A DNA stretch of 64,000 nt from an uncultured Lachnospiraceae bacterium (GCA_910588655.1 CAJUPJ010000004.1:1-64000), one strand, 5' to 3'. Numbered from the stretch's first letter, positions 52,678 to 61,321 are shown. The notes: a model not told the origin generated them from the letters alone. Made by a program: numbers and translations.

Positions 52678-53584
52678 TTTGTACACCTCCTGTTAATTCA
52701 AGGAAATAATTCTCTAAATTTTCCTGTACTATTTTTATTGAGTTTACTATACAGCCAGATACTACAAGCTCCCTGTTAATTTCACCAAGCCTGTCTAATT
52801 CTTTGTAAATATGGATAGCCCCGTTATCCATTACCTTGTAATCATTAAATCCAAGTTTTTCAATATTAGTACACGCTTTTGCACTGTCATTAACAATAAT
52901 CTCAATATAATCGTTACATTTTGCAGAGAGTTCTTCCCTTGAAAGTTCCTGTACAAGCTTTCCGTTATTTATAATGCCAAATGTATCTGCAACCTTATAA
53001 AGTTCTTCCAGGATATGGCTTGAAACCATAATTGTCATATTTTTCTCTGTTTTTAATTTAAAAAGCATATCCCTTATTTCTGCAATTCCCTGCGGGTCAA
53101 GCCCATTAATCGGTTCATCCAGTATAAGCAGGTCTGGCCCTCCGATAAGTGCCATTGCAATGCCAAGCCTCTGTTTCATTCCAAGTGAATACTTTTTAAC
53201 CTTCTTTTTGCCAGCATCTTTAAGCCCTACAGTTTCCAGCAGATGTTCTGCATATCCTTTTTTATAAATTCCAAGGGCATAACATTTGCATTTCAGGTTA
53301 TTAATGCCATTCATATTTGGAAAAATACCTGGTTCTTCAATAAGGCTTCCAATCCTTGCCCTGTGCATGTTAATATTACTTCCCTTTTCGCCAAACAGTT
53401 CTATTTCACCGCTTGTTGGCATTGCAAGCCCACATGCCATTTTCATAAATGTTGTCTTCCCTGCGCCATTCCTCCCGATAAAACCATATATTTCACCGCG
53501 TTTAATATGAAGGCTTACATTATTTACTACAAGGTGCTTTGAATACTGTTTACATAAATTTTCTGTACTCAATACATACTCCAT
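52670..53584 (-). CDS. ABC transporter ATP-binding protein
   Basis: A 304-residue ATPase: Walker A GFIGRNGAGKTTFMKMACGL, signature YSLGMKQRLGIAMALI, Walker B LLILDEPINGLDPQGI, switch His in VSSHILEELYK. The C-terminal about 80 residues are the extension common in bacteriocin-immunity and BcrA-type ATPases. The start at 53584 has GAGG 6 bases upstream. It pairs with the overlapping permease; export or immunity against a peptide antibiotic is likely. Confidence 0.92.
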   Translation of the reverse strand: MEYVLSTENLCKQYSKHLVVNNVSLHIKRGEIYGFIGRNGAGKTTFMKMACGLAMPTSGEIELFGEKGSNINMHRARIGSLIEEPGIFPNMNGINNLKCKCYALGIYKKGYAEHLLETVGLKDAGKKKVKKYSLGMKQRLGIAMALIGGPDLLILDEPINGLDPQGIAEIRDMLFKLKTEKNMTIMVSSHILEELYKVADTFGIINNGKLVQELSREELSAKCNDYIEIIVNDSAKACTNIEKLGFNDYKVMDNGAIHIYKELDRLGEINRELVVSGCIVNSIKIVQENLENYFLELTGGVQNA

Positions 53585-53698
53585 AACTTTCCTCATTTCT
53601 GTGCTTATGCACTAATTTGTTTTCTTTCAATAAACACATAATACACCAGCAAATATAAGAAACCGCCAAAAAAGTATAAAGAAAAGTTAAAGAAATAT

Positions 53699-54373
53699 TT
53701 ATAGAGAAGCAAGTTTAAAGCCAAGCCCCCATACAGTTTCTATATATTCAGAATCTGTAACCTTTTTAATCTTCTGCCTGATATTGCTGATATGCACATT
53801 TATTGTTTTATCTTCACCTATATAATAATCATCCCATGCATATTCATAAATTTCATTTTTAGAAAAAACCTGCCCCGGATGGCGCAGCAGCAGTTCCAGT
53901 ATTTTTAATTCATGTACAGTCAGTGGTATATTTTTCCCGTTAATGCTTACCTGTTTCTTCTGTATATCATATTTAAGCTGGTTAAATTCAATAATTTCCC
54001 CATCATGTGTTGTTTTATTATCACGCAGCTGTACAAGTGCCCTTGCTTCTAACTCTTTCAGTTCAAAAGGCTTTGTCATATAGTCATTAGCCCCAAGCGT
54101 GAGCAAATCCACCTTTGTATCAAGTTCATCCTTTGCCGAAAGGACAATAACAGGCACGCCGCTCTTCTTCCTTATATTTTTTAAAACTTCATCACCAGAC
54201 ATTCCTGGAAGCATTAAATCAAGGATAATTAACCCAAACTCCCCGCTTTCAATCCGCAAAAGGGCCTCAGTGCCAGAATAAGCACTGGTACAGCTATAGC
54301 CTGCTTTTGTAAATGTTTCATATATCATCTGGTTTATATTGTTATCATCTTCAACTATAAGTATCTTTTCCAT
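53699..54373 (-). CDS. OmpR-family response regulator
   Basis: A 224-residue regulator: receiver domain (ILIVEDDNNINQMIYETF, phospho-Asp in LIILDLMLPGMSG, VIVLSAKDE, MTKPFELKEL) and a winged-helix DNA-binding domain (LTVHELKILELLLRHPGQVF, INVHISNIRQKI, ETVWGLGFKL). AAAGG lies 7 bases before ATG at 54373. It heads the row with the ABC genes and kinase, and probably controls them. Confidence 0.93.
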   Translation of the reverse strand: MEKILIVEDDNNINQMIYETFTKAGYSCTSAYSGTEALLRIESGEFGLIILDLMLPGMSGDEVLKNIRKKSGVPVIVLSAKDELDTKVDLLTLGANDYMTKPFELKELEARALVQLRDNKTTHDGEIIEFNQLKYDIQKKQVSINGKNIPLTVHELKILELLLRHPGQVFSKNEIYEYAWDDYYIGEDKTINVHISNIRQKIKKVTDSEYIETVWGLGFKLASL

Positions 54374-54501
54374 AAACAAACCTTTCTGCTATACGTTTTA
54401 CCTGGCAAATATTACCATTAATAAGTATAAATTACAATTTACACCACTCATAATTATATATTGCAATGTTATAAAACTCAATAGATTTTGCGGAACAAAT
54501 A

Positions 54502-54510
54502 TGTTATAAT
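54502..54510 (+). promoter_or_regulatory. Extended -10 promoter of the 54571 gene
   Basis: TGTTATAAT (TG-N-TATAAT) about 60 bases before the start codon; no good -35 box is visible, as is usual for extended -10 promoters. Confidence 0.55.
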
Positions 54511-54570
54511 TATACAAAAGTTTCCACCTGTGCGGCTGGAAAAATTTACATGGCAGAACGGAGGATTTAT

Positions 54571-55470
54571 ATGGAGAATAACTATAATATCTTTGAAACT
54601 ACAGATTTTAATTCAGACTTATGGGACAAGCTTCATGGTGCATATGGAAATATACTGGAGGATATTAAACCTCTGGCAGTTAAAGAACCAGACGTGCCAG
54701 AGAATGAAAAAACCCTTTATACATCATTTAAAAGTGACTATATGGTTGCATTTGATAATATCTGCTGCACATTGGCACACCAGATGAGTTTTTACCCTGC
54801 ATCCTATATTGCGCTTCCTTACCTGGCTAATGCATTTAATTACTGGTATGAAAAAGATGATTTTATAATGCAGGTCCTGTTTTTACTTAATGTTGGTATA
54901 ATTGTTTCAACAGATATTGGATATAATACAGAATATTACAAAAGCACAAGGGAAAGCCTTCCAGAAGACGTTATGCAGAATTACCAGGACAGCATATTGT
55001 TCTTTAAGGAAAAGGCTGAAGAACTTCTGTCCAACAAGCTTGACATGCTTAAACAGCCAGATTTGTTTAAGCCAGTTGATTTAACTTATATCTGTATATC
55101 ACTTCTGGCGCTTATTGGCAAAAAGGAACATGCCTTTGCCTTTCTGCTTGGGAATTTTGACCAGTGCATTATTTCCTGTAAAAACTGCGGGCTGTATACA
55201 GAGGATATTGAACTGGATAATGATTATATGAAAAATACAATCCAGGAATTAAATTCATTAATTACACCTGCTGCCCCTGTTACCGGGCAATGGGACAAGA
55301 AATCGTTTGATAATACATATATCTGGCTTAGTAATGTACTGCAGCTTCTTGGCAATGATAATGATGCTGCTAAACTGTCTTATTTCTATGGTACATTTAA
55401 CTGCCCTGAATGCGGGGCAAAGACAGGTCCGGTAGTAGATTTATATATGGAGGCACTTTTTGAGGAATAA
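54571..55470 (+). CDS. Hypothetical protein with CxxC motifs (299 aa)
   Basis: A 299-residue soluble protein. Helical repeats (DNICCTLAHQMSFYPASYIA, LPYLANAFNYWYEKDDFIMQ, LTYICISLLALIGKKEHAFA) and two Cys pairs CKNCG and CPECG near the C-terminus suggest a small metal site. GGAGG is 6 bases before ATG at 54571; an ATG 7 codons earlier lacks one. No family is recognised. It stands alone on the plus strand between the ABC module and a convergent MarR gene; the helical-repeat look recalls immunity-type proteins, but that is a guess. Confidence 0.7.
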   Translation: MENNYNIFETTDFNSDLWDKLHGAYGNILEDIKPLAVKEPDVPENEKTLYTSFKSDYMVAFDNICCTLAHQMSFYPASYIALPYLANAFNYWYEKDDFIMQVLFLLNVGIIVSTDIGYNTEYYKSTRESLPEDVMQNYQDSILFFKEKAEELLSNKLDMLKQPDLFKPVDLTYICISLLALIGKKEHAFAFLLGNFDQCIISCKNCGLYTEDIELDNDYMKNTIQELNSLITPAAPVTGQWDKKSFDNTYIWLSNVLQLLGNDNDAAKLSYFYGTFNCPECGAKTGPVVDLYMEALFEE

Positions 55471-55490
55471 AACCCGTATGTAGCGGATGG

Positions 55491-55532
55491 CAGGCGCACA
55501 GAATTGTATTTTGTGCGCTGCTTTATTCTTTT
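55491..55532 (+). terminator. Terminator after the 54571 gene
   Basis: CAGGCGCACA (55491-55500) with TTGTGCGCTG (55511-55520), then CTTTATTCTTTT. It overlaps the 3' end of the convergent MarR gene by a few bases and may help to end both transcripts. Confidence 0.8.
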
Positions 55533-55981
55533 ATTCCATCATCATGGTATGAAAGCACAATCCCCAGAAGCCGTATAAGTTCTTCTGTATCTTTCCTCCC
55601 AAGTATCTTAAAAAGCCCCTGGTATTCATTTCTTATATATCCCATTTTCTGGCAGGCTTCTTCCCTTCCACTTTCTGTTATGCACACAACTACGCGCCGC
55701 CTGTCTTCATCACTTTTCTGGCGCTTTATAAAACCCTTAGTTTCAAGGCTGTTAAGTATATCTGTCATACGTCCTGGCACAACATGAAGCTGTTCTGTAA
55801 GTATTCCTGCACTGGTTTTATCCTGTACATACATAAGATACCGCAGTACACCATATTCACCCCGTATACTGTCAAGCACTGTCCTGTTCATCTTTCTGTT
55901 CAGAAGCTCTGCTAACAGGTTATATAATTCCTCACCTAAATTTTCATCATTATTATCCATAATAATAACCACATCTTTCAT
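55523..55981 (-). CDS. MarR family transcriptional regulator
   Basis: A 152-residue winged-helix regulator: VLDSIRGEYGVLRYLMYVQD, LTEQLHVVPGRMTDILNSLE (recognition helix), the wing KSDEDRRRVVVCITESGREE. The ribosome site is weak (AGG 11 bases before ATG). It ends convergently with the unknown plus-strand gene and lies 12 bases after the HD-GYP gene, perhaps co-transcribed with it. Ligand and targets are unknown. Confidence 0.88.
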   Translation of the reverse strand: MKDVVIIMDNNDENLGEELYNLLAELLNRKMNRTVLDSIRGEYGVLRYLMYVQDKTSAGILTEQLHVVPGRMTDILNSLETKGFIKRQKSDEDRRRVVVCITESGREEACQKMGYIRNEYQGLFKILGRKDTEELIRLLGIVLSYHDDGIKE

Positions 55982-55993
55982 AGTATTTTATAC

Positions 55994-57982
55994 CTAATCA
56001 GTATATTGTGCATGTATGCTGATAAACTTATTATAATTGTCCACAAATGCATCTACAACATCAGGGTCAAAATGGCTTCCACTATCCTTTGTAATAATAT
56101 CATAAGCTGTATTGTCAGAAAATGCTGTTTTATAAGGACGTTTGCTTACAAGCGCATCAAATACATCTGCCAATGCAACAATCCGGCTTTCAAGTGCTAT
56201 ATCTGTACCCTTAATTCCAAGATACCCTTTACCGTTCCATTTCTCATGGTGCTGGAGTGCAATTATTCTTGCTGTCTGCATAATTCTTCCAGGTGAATTG
56301 TGCAGCAGCTTCTCCCCTTCTGTTACATGCGTTTTAATAACCTCAAATTCATCATCTGTAAGCTTGCCTGGCTTTTCAAGAATTGAAGATGGTATATTTA
56401 TCTTTCCTATATCATGCATCATAGATGCTACACGTATTGTATCTACTTCGTCAGGTGTATATCCCATAGCTTCCGCAAGCACCCTTGTATACTCTGAAAC
56501 CCTTTTTACATGCAGACCCGTAAACTCTGATTTGGCTTCAACAATTTCAGCAAGCGACTGTATTGTCTGCTCTGATAAGGTATTAAGCTGCTGGTGCATA
56601 CTTATAAGCTCCATCCTGCTTTTAATAGTACCAAGCATATTGTCAAGCGTTATTATAAATTCATAAAGGCACTCGTAACAAATACCTTTTCCGTTATAAT
56701 CTATTGTTATAATCCCAAGGTTTTCATCCATTACATTAAGAGGGATTAACAGCATATCTGTAAAATTCCTGTTAAAATCACTTTCCCTGCACAATATCCC
56801 ACTGTATTGCACAGGTGCAAATGGTGTAAGACATTCCCTGTCTGATATCTGGTTTAAAAGTACCAGATGGCTGTCCGCATTTATTCCAGAATTATAATAG
56901 AACATTTCTACAAGTTTTGACTCTATAAAAAGATTTAATGTTGAAATCCCAGGCCCCCACAAATAACCAGGCAGCAGATTTGCAAGCGTTTCAAGTGTAC
57001 AGTCAACATTAATAAATGAATTAAACTCATGTATTGCGTGGTTATAATTATGTTCATTTTCAGAAGTTATAAAAAGCTGTTCAAGTTTCTGGTCATTTTT
57101 ATTCTTATCACTTTTAACACATCCACAAGACTCCGTAAATACTGGTGCCGTTGGAATAACTACAGTTTTGCCGCGCCAGTTTCCGCCAGCAGTTATTTCC
57201 TGTATTGTATCCATTATACAATTACTGATGGATACAGGGTCATATATTGCACTTGTAAGCAATGGTATATGGTACTCCCTTTCAAGTATGCCACCAAGCC
57301 CTGTAACAATAATATCCTCTGGGATTTTTATGTTATTTTTTAACAGGTAGCTGCAAACTGCTATTGCCATAGCATCATTAGCACATACAATAGCATCCGG
57401 AAGCCTGTCCCTGTCTTTTAAAAACCTTTCTGTTTCCCTGATGGCTGGCTCTGTCCAGAAATCACCATAACCAATCCTGTCCTCCTCAACAGATATATTA
57501 AATTCATCCAGCACATTTCTATATATGTTTATCCTTGCCTCTGACACTTCATTGCCACGCACCCCTGCCATAAAATTAATATTCCTGCATCCATGTACTG
57601 TAATTAAATGGCGTATAATCTCCCCAAGTGCTGCCTCTGAATTATACCTAATATTGCAGCAGCCTTCAAGCGGCTGTTTAATACAAATTACTGGTACACC
57701 TGCATCTGTGGCACGCCTGGCAAGTTCCTCATTTACAAGATTGTCCTTTATCATTTCAGTAAACAGCACCAGACAGCATATCCTGTTATAATCCACCAGG
57801 TCAAAAATACGCTTCTGTGCAAAATCATTTTTTGTATGGTGGTATAAATCTGAAAGAGTTGCAAATATATGTATATAATAACCACGTCTTCCTGCCTCCT
57901 CTGAAAGTGCTGCAAGAATTCTGTGCACAGAAGGCTTATGTATACTAGTCACACATATCCCTATTACATTTTTCTTAAACAT
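55994..57982 (-). CDS. LacI-type ligand-binding domain fused to an HD-GYP phosphodiesterase
   Basis: A 662-residue cytosolic protein without signal peptide. Residues about 1-290 are a LacI/PBP-like sugar-binding domain (NVIGICVTSIHKPSVHRILA, PDAIVCANDAMAIAVCSYLL, IPEDIIVTGLGGILEREYHI) but no helix-turn-helix precedes it. A middle GAF-like region follows. The C-terminal HD-GYP domain has MMHDIGKINIPSSILEKPGK, QHHEKWNGKGYLG (GYL in place of GYP) and ALADVFDALVSKRPYK, so c-di-GMP hydrolysis is likely. The start at 57982 follows AGGAG at 10 bases and restores the family N-terminus; a longer frame runs into repeat and nuclease-remnant sequence. It is next to raffinose/sucrose genes, so sugar may control c-di-GMP. 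Confidence 0.85.
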   Translation of the reverse strand: MFKKNVIGICVTSIHKPSVHRILAALSEEAGRRGYYIHIFATLSDLYHHTKNDFAQKRIFDLVDYNRICCLVLFTEMIKDNLVNEELARRATDAGVPVICIKQPLEGCCNIRYNSEAALGEIIRHLITVHGCRNINFMAGVRGNEVSEARINIYRNVLDEFNISVEEDRIGYGDFWTEPAIRETERFLKDRDRLPDAIVCANDAMAIAVCSYLLKNNIKIPEDIIVTGLGGILEREYHIPLLTSAIYDPVSISNCIMDTIQEITAGGNWRGKTVVIPTAPVFTESCGCVKSDKNKNDQKLEQLFITSENEHNYNHAIHEFNSFINVDCTLETLANLLPGYLWGPGISTLNLFIESKLVEMFYYNSGINADSHLVLLNQISDRECLTPFAPVQYSGILCRESDFNRNFTDMLLIPLNVMDENLGIITIDYNGKGICYECLYEFIITLDNMLGTIKSRMELISMHQQLNTLSEQTIQSLAEIVEAKSEFTGLHVKRVSEYTRVLAEAMGYTPDEVDTIRVASMMHDIGKINIPSSILEKPGKLTDDEFEVIKTHVTEGEKLLHNSPGRIMQTARIIALQHHEKWNGKGYLGIKGTDIALESRIVALADVFDALVSKRPYKTAFSDNTAYDIITKDSGSHFDPDVVDAFVDNYNKFISIHAQYTD

Positions 57983-58077
57983 AAATACCATTCTCCTATA
58001 ATATTTAAACTTAATTACCCCTATCAGATACAATAGCATAAATATCATATTATAACAATTATAAAATCTATAATTTA

Positions 58078-58656
58078 TAGTTATGTTTTGCAGATGTTTT
58101 TGTGTGGATTGACGGATGGTCTGCGTGCCAGAACCAGAATGTTCTATTTCTGTTATATCATTATCATCTAACTCCGGAATAATATCCCTTATCTCATCAA
58201 GTGAACATTTCCCCGCTTTTAAAAATTTTACAGCCATTTTTTTAGATGCTTCCCTTGCTGCTTCCTTTCTCCCACTTTTAACATAGATATCAAACTGCCT
58301 ATTCCTGCCATACGTCTAAATCATCTCTCCCACCAATATAATTTCCAGTTATAATATCAGTTCGTTTTTTCTGTGATTTTGCCAAGGTACAGCAGGTTTT
58401 CAGTGTTCCAGCTAATATTATTCCATGGCAGGGCACTTCAGCACCGCCGGCATATAAAGCCAGACATTTAATGTTCCAGAATAAACGTCAGTTTATTCTG
58501 GAACATTAAATGTCTGGCTTTATATGCCGCTGCGTGGGCTGACGTAGCGGAAGCGTACCCTGTCGTGGAATAATTTAGTGGAACACGTAAAACCCTGCGT
58601 CCCTCCACCAACCCACACAAAAAACACTAACATACTAACACACTAACTGGAAGTTA
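58078..58656. repeat. Mosaic palindromic repeat, copy 6, with the longest perfect apex
   Basis: 58078-58147 is a half-element (GTGTGGATTGACGGATGGTC, GTGCCAGAACCAGAATGTTC); 58142-58315 is a coding remnant. 58335-58656 is a complete palindrome: AATTTCCAGTTAT with TAACTGGAAGTT, CAGGTTTTCAGTGTTCC with GGAACACGTAAAACCCTG, TTATTCCATGGCAGGG with CCCTGTCGTGGAATAA. At its apex 58449-58486 pairs with 58491-58528 as a perfect 38-bp stem with loop GTCA. The side motif CTGCG-TGGGCTGA-CGTAG then CGGAAGCGTACCC follows. The right end supplies the stop codon of the phosphorylase gene. Confidence 0.88.
58142..58315 (-). pseudogene. C-terminal remnant of an Rpn/PD-(D/E)XK-type nuclease (putative transposase)
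   Basis: The minus strand reads, after a stop, TYGRNRQFDIYVKSGRKEAA, REASKKMAVKFLKAGKCSLD, EIRDIIPELDDNDITEIE, then runs into repeat sequence at GAACATTCTGG. Short tails of this type (MAxKFLKAGKxxxxEIxxxxP-L) occur at the C-terminus of Rpn-family proteins. The rest of the protein is missing. It lies between two modules of the repeat family, so the repeats and such a gene may once have travelled together. Family assignment is from memory of tail patterns and is uncertain. Confidence 0.5.
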
Positions 58657-60292
58657 CCTCATACTGGTATGTTTCAAAATCTGCTTTTAATACTGCTTCC
58701 GCCCCGTTTTTACTCCACTTGAATTCCAGGCAGCTTCCGTTTTCATTTATTTCCAGTTCTGCATCAAAGCCAAATGCCTGGCATGTATTCCTGAAATGCA
58801 GCAGTTCAAGCTGTTTTTTTACAATATCCCGTTCCAATGCTTCTTCTGCCTGTTCTTTTGTAATATTTGTGCGGTTTATTTCTTTATGCCCGCCAGAACC
58901 AGCCATTTCTACAGCTTTATAATCATTTTTCCCTGCAAATAAATCAAGATACCATACCTGTGGCTTTCCTGGCATAAATATTTGTAAAGCCCTGGCAAAA
59001 AGCATTTTCTGGCTGTCTTCACCAAGTGCACTGTAATAAGTTGCATTTACCTGGTAGTACATATTTTTCTGCCCATGCAGGTTTTTAACATAACCGCCGC
59101 GCTTTGTAAGAATAGTTATCAGTCCTTCAATATCTTCATCTGGAAGAAAACCTTTTAAATCCAGCAGTGGTATACCATCATGGCATCCAAGCATATTAAC
59201 TGTACGTATTTTTTTGCTGGTTAATTCTTCTGCCCATCTGGCAAGCACATCACCATTTTTATGCTCTATTGCATAAATTACAAGCCCTGGAAGGAAGAAA
59301 TCATAAGACATATAACCTTTGCCTGCAAGGGTTTCATATATTTTTTCCCCATAACTTGCATGTATTTCTGGAAGAAGCATAATATTATGCTGGTCTGCAA
59401 TTTCCTTTACCTGCTCTAATAATTCCCATGTGCCAGGCTCATTTAAGAAGTTCCTGCTTCCTGGTTCTTTTGGAGCATATGCAAAGGCATCCAGGCGTAC
59501 AATTTTAGCGCCATAGCCTGCAAGTTTCTTTAATGTTTCCTTATAGTGCTCCCATACAAGCGGCGACTTTATATTTAAGTCCATCTGCCCGAGGTAGCCC
59601 CTGCTGCTCTCAAGCATTTCTTCCACTATTTCTTTGTACTCTTCATATTCCAAAAATGACAGGCTTCCTGGTTTCTCCCCTGCTTCAAGCTGCTTGTTTA
59701 TTATATCTGCAAGCTGTTCCGCCTGCTCTGTCTTAAGCCTGGTTTTTTGTACTAAATCTGGTACATTAATATGTTTATATTGTATTTCCTGGTAAAATGT
59801 ATTCCAGTATGGCACTTCTGTTCCATCTGGAAACCTTGCCATAAGTATTGGAAGCCCTGGCTTGCGGAAAAACATATCTTTTATTAAATCTTCACGCGGG
59901 ATAATATAGCCCTTGTCTGACATTTCCCCACAGCCTTCCCAGAATTTATTCCAGTTAATAAAAAAGTCTTTATACTGTGAAGCTTCACCATTCCTTATAA
60001 TATCCTGGAACTGTGCAGAACGCACAGATAAATGGTTTAAAATAAAATCAAGTTTTAAGCTAATTCCAAGCTTTTTTATTTCTTCCAGGTCTGTTCTTTC
60101 TGCCATTTCTTCATTAATATCATAATCGATTACAGAAAATCCCCTGTCTAAGTCTGAATGGTAGAGACTTGGCAGTATATAGAATGACTCAAACACATCT
60201 TTAAATTCTGGCTTTTTAAGAACAGCTACTATGTCACCCAGCTTTCCTCCTATACTGTCGGGATAGGCATTAAGCATTGGCCCGTCACTCAT
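58643..60292 (-). CDS. GH13 sucrose phosphorylase or sucrose 6'-phosphate phosphorylase
   Basis: A 549-residue GH13_18 enzyme that splits sucrose (or its phosphate) with phosphate to glucose 1-phosphate. Marks: PMLNAYPDSIGGKLGDI, FYILPSLYHSDLDRGFSVID, the nucleophile Asp in KIVRLDAFAYAPKEPG, the acid/base Glu in IMLLPEIHASYG, MLGCHDGIPLLDLKG, YYQVNATYYSALGED. The loop before YYQVNATYY holds basic residues (K, H, K), which could fit a phosphorylated substrate. The ATG overlaps the kinase stop (ATGAGTGA), behind GGGGG. The stop codon lies in the end of the repeat element. Next to a P-loop kinase and GH36 enzyme, a sucrose-phosphate route is plausible. Confidence 0.88.
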   Translation of the reverse strand: MSDGPMLNAYPDSIGGKLGDIVAVLKKPEFKDVFESFYILPSLYHSDLDRGFSVIDYDINEEMAERTDLEEIKKLGISLKLDFILNHLSVRSAQFQDIIRNGEASQYKDFFINWNKFWEGCGEMSDKGYIIPREDLIKDMFFRKPGLPILMARFPDGTEVPYWNTFYQEIQYKHINVPDLVQKTRLKTEQAEQLADIINKQLEAGEKPGSLSFLEYEEYKEIVEEMLESSRGYLGQMDLNIKSPLVWEHYKETLKKLAGYGAKIVRLDAFAYAPKEPGSRNFLNEPGTWELLEQVKEIADQHNIMLLPEIHASYGEKIYETLAGKGYMSYDFFLPGLVIYAIEHKNGDVLARWAEELTSKKIRTVNMLGCHDGIPLLDLKGFLPDEDIEGLITILTKRGGYVKNLHGQKNMYYQVNATYYSALGEDSQKMLFARALQIFMPGKPQVWYLDLFAGKNDYKAVEMAGSGGHKEINRTNITKEQAEEALERDIVKKQLELLHFRNTCQAFGFDAELEINENGSCLEFKWSKNGAEAVLKADFETYQYEVTSS

Positions 60293-61286
60293 TTTTGATT
60301 CCCCCTTCCTGTCCTTTTTCCATTAATTCCATATACTCCTTATATGACAATATTTCCCCTGCCTTGGAAAGAATGATTTTTGCCTTATGTGCCTGGCTGT
60401 GAAGCAGTTTCTGCTCAATATCAAGAACCATAGTTGTAAACGGGCTGTCTACCCCTGAATCCCTGCCACGTTTTCTCCTGTGTTCCAGGGTTTCCTCTGG
60501 TGTACTGTTCAGGAATACAGGTATATCTATGCCTTCAAGGTAATCGCTATTGCCATGTGTCCACTCTATCACAAGTACATTTATATTGCTGAAATTAACC
60601 TGGTCATACCAGCACTCACTACTGGTACGCCCCATTTTCTTAAGCCAGATTGCAGAAGCACCATCCTTAAAGGCTCTTATAATTGAATTAACTTCATCAA
60701 ATGCAATTTCCTTGTCTGTGCCAAGATAATGCCTTAATGCCTCTCTTCCTGCTTCTATGTAAGAAGCAAACCATGGGTTTCTTTCGATATAGCTGGTATC
60801 TGCATCCACATCATGCTCCTGCCATATCTGAACCTGCTTAAACCTGTCTTTTGTATACTCCCCTGCTTCCACCATTCCCTGGAGTGCTGCCCTGCGGAAT
60901 ACCATAAGGCGTTCTGCATCATTATAAACTGGTATGCGGTAAGGGTAATTATCACCTGAAAGTGTATAACTGCCAATTCCGTTCTGTGCCAGATAATAAG
61001 ATAACAGTGATGCAATTCCTGTTTTGCCAGTGCCTGAACCGCCGCATACAGAAACTACAGCTCTTTCATATGGATTTGTAGTAACAGTTTCCTGCAAAAG
61101 TCCTGTTAATTCCTTAAAAACAGTTTCTGCTTTAGGCCCAAGGTCCCCAAAACCCTGTGCCTGGTCTCCTGGCATATCACCCTGCGGAATAACACCTGTT
61201 ACTTCCGCTGGCTGCCAGGGAAAAATACTTTTTAATTTCTCACATACTCCCATATTAAGACTAACTTGTTTATAATCCTGGTTCAT
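60285..61286 (-). CDS. P-loop kinase, candidate sucrose kinase of a raffinose operon
   Basis: A 333-residue protein with Walker A SVCGGSGTGKTGIASLLSYY near residue 85, a uridine-kinase-like core (LSGDNYPYRIPVYNDAERLM, NINVLVIEWTHGNSDYLEGI, PVFLNSTPEETLEHRRKRGR). It lies between GH36 alpha-galactosidase and a sucrose-type phosphorylase. In Ruminococcus gnavus the enzyme AgaSK joins a GH36 domain to a P-loop sucrose-kinase domain; here the two functions seem to be on separate genes. Sucrose phosphorylation is inference. ATG at 61286 with AGG 7 bases upstream is preferred to a GTG at 61301. Confidence 0.7.
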   Translation of the reverse strand: MNQDYKQVSLNMGVCEKLKSIFPWQPAEVTGVIPQGDMPGDQAQGFGDLGPKAETVFKELTGLLQETVTTNPYERAVVSVCGGSGTGKTGIASLLSYYLAQNGIGSYTLSGDNYPYRIPVYNDAERLMVFRRAALQGMVEAGEYTKDRFKQVQIWQEHDVDADTSYIERNPWFASYIEAGREALRHYLGTDKEIAFDEVNSIIRAFKDGASAIWLKKMGRTSSECWYDQVNFSNINVLVIEWTHGNSDYLEGIDIPVFLNSTPEETLEHRRKRGRDSGVDSPFTTMVLDIEQKLLHSQAHKAKIILSKAGEILSYKEYMELMEKGQEGGIKNE

Positions 61287-61321
61287 ACACGCACCTGGCA
61301 CTAAGCAGAAATGCCTGTACC

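Noticed and set aside
57983..58237. N-terminal extension of the LacI/HD-GYP protein by 85 codons
   Set aside because: The extension runs through repeat sequence and a nuclease-like remnant; the start at 57982 has a ribosome site and gives the family N-terminus.
35017..58656. Retron or group II intron as the source of the repeats
   Set aside because: No reverse-transcriptase gene occurs in the window and no intron domain V-like end is recognisable.
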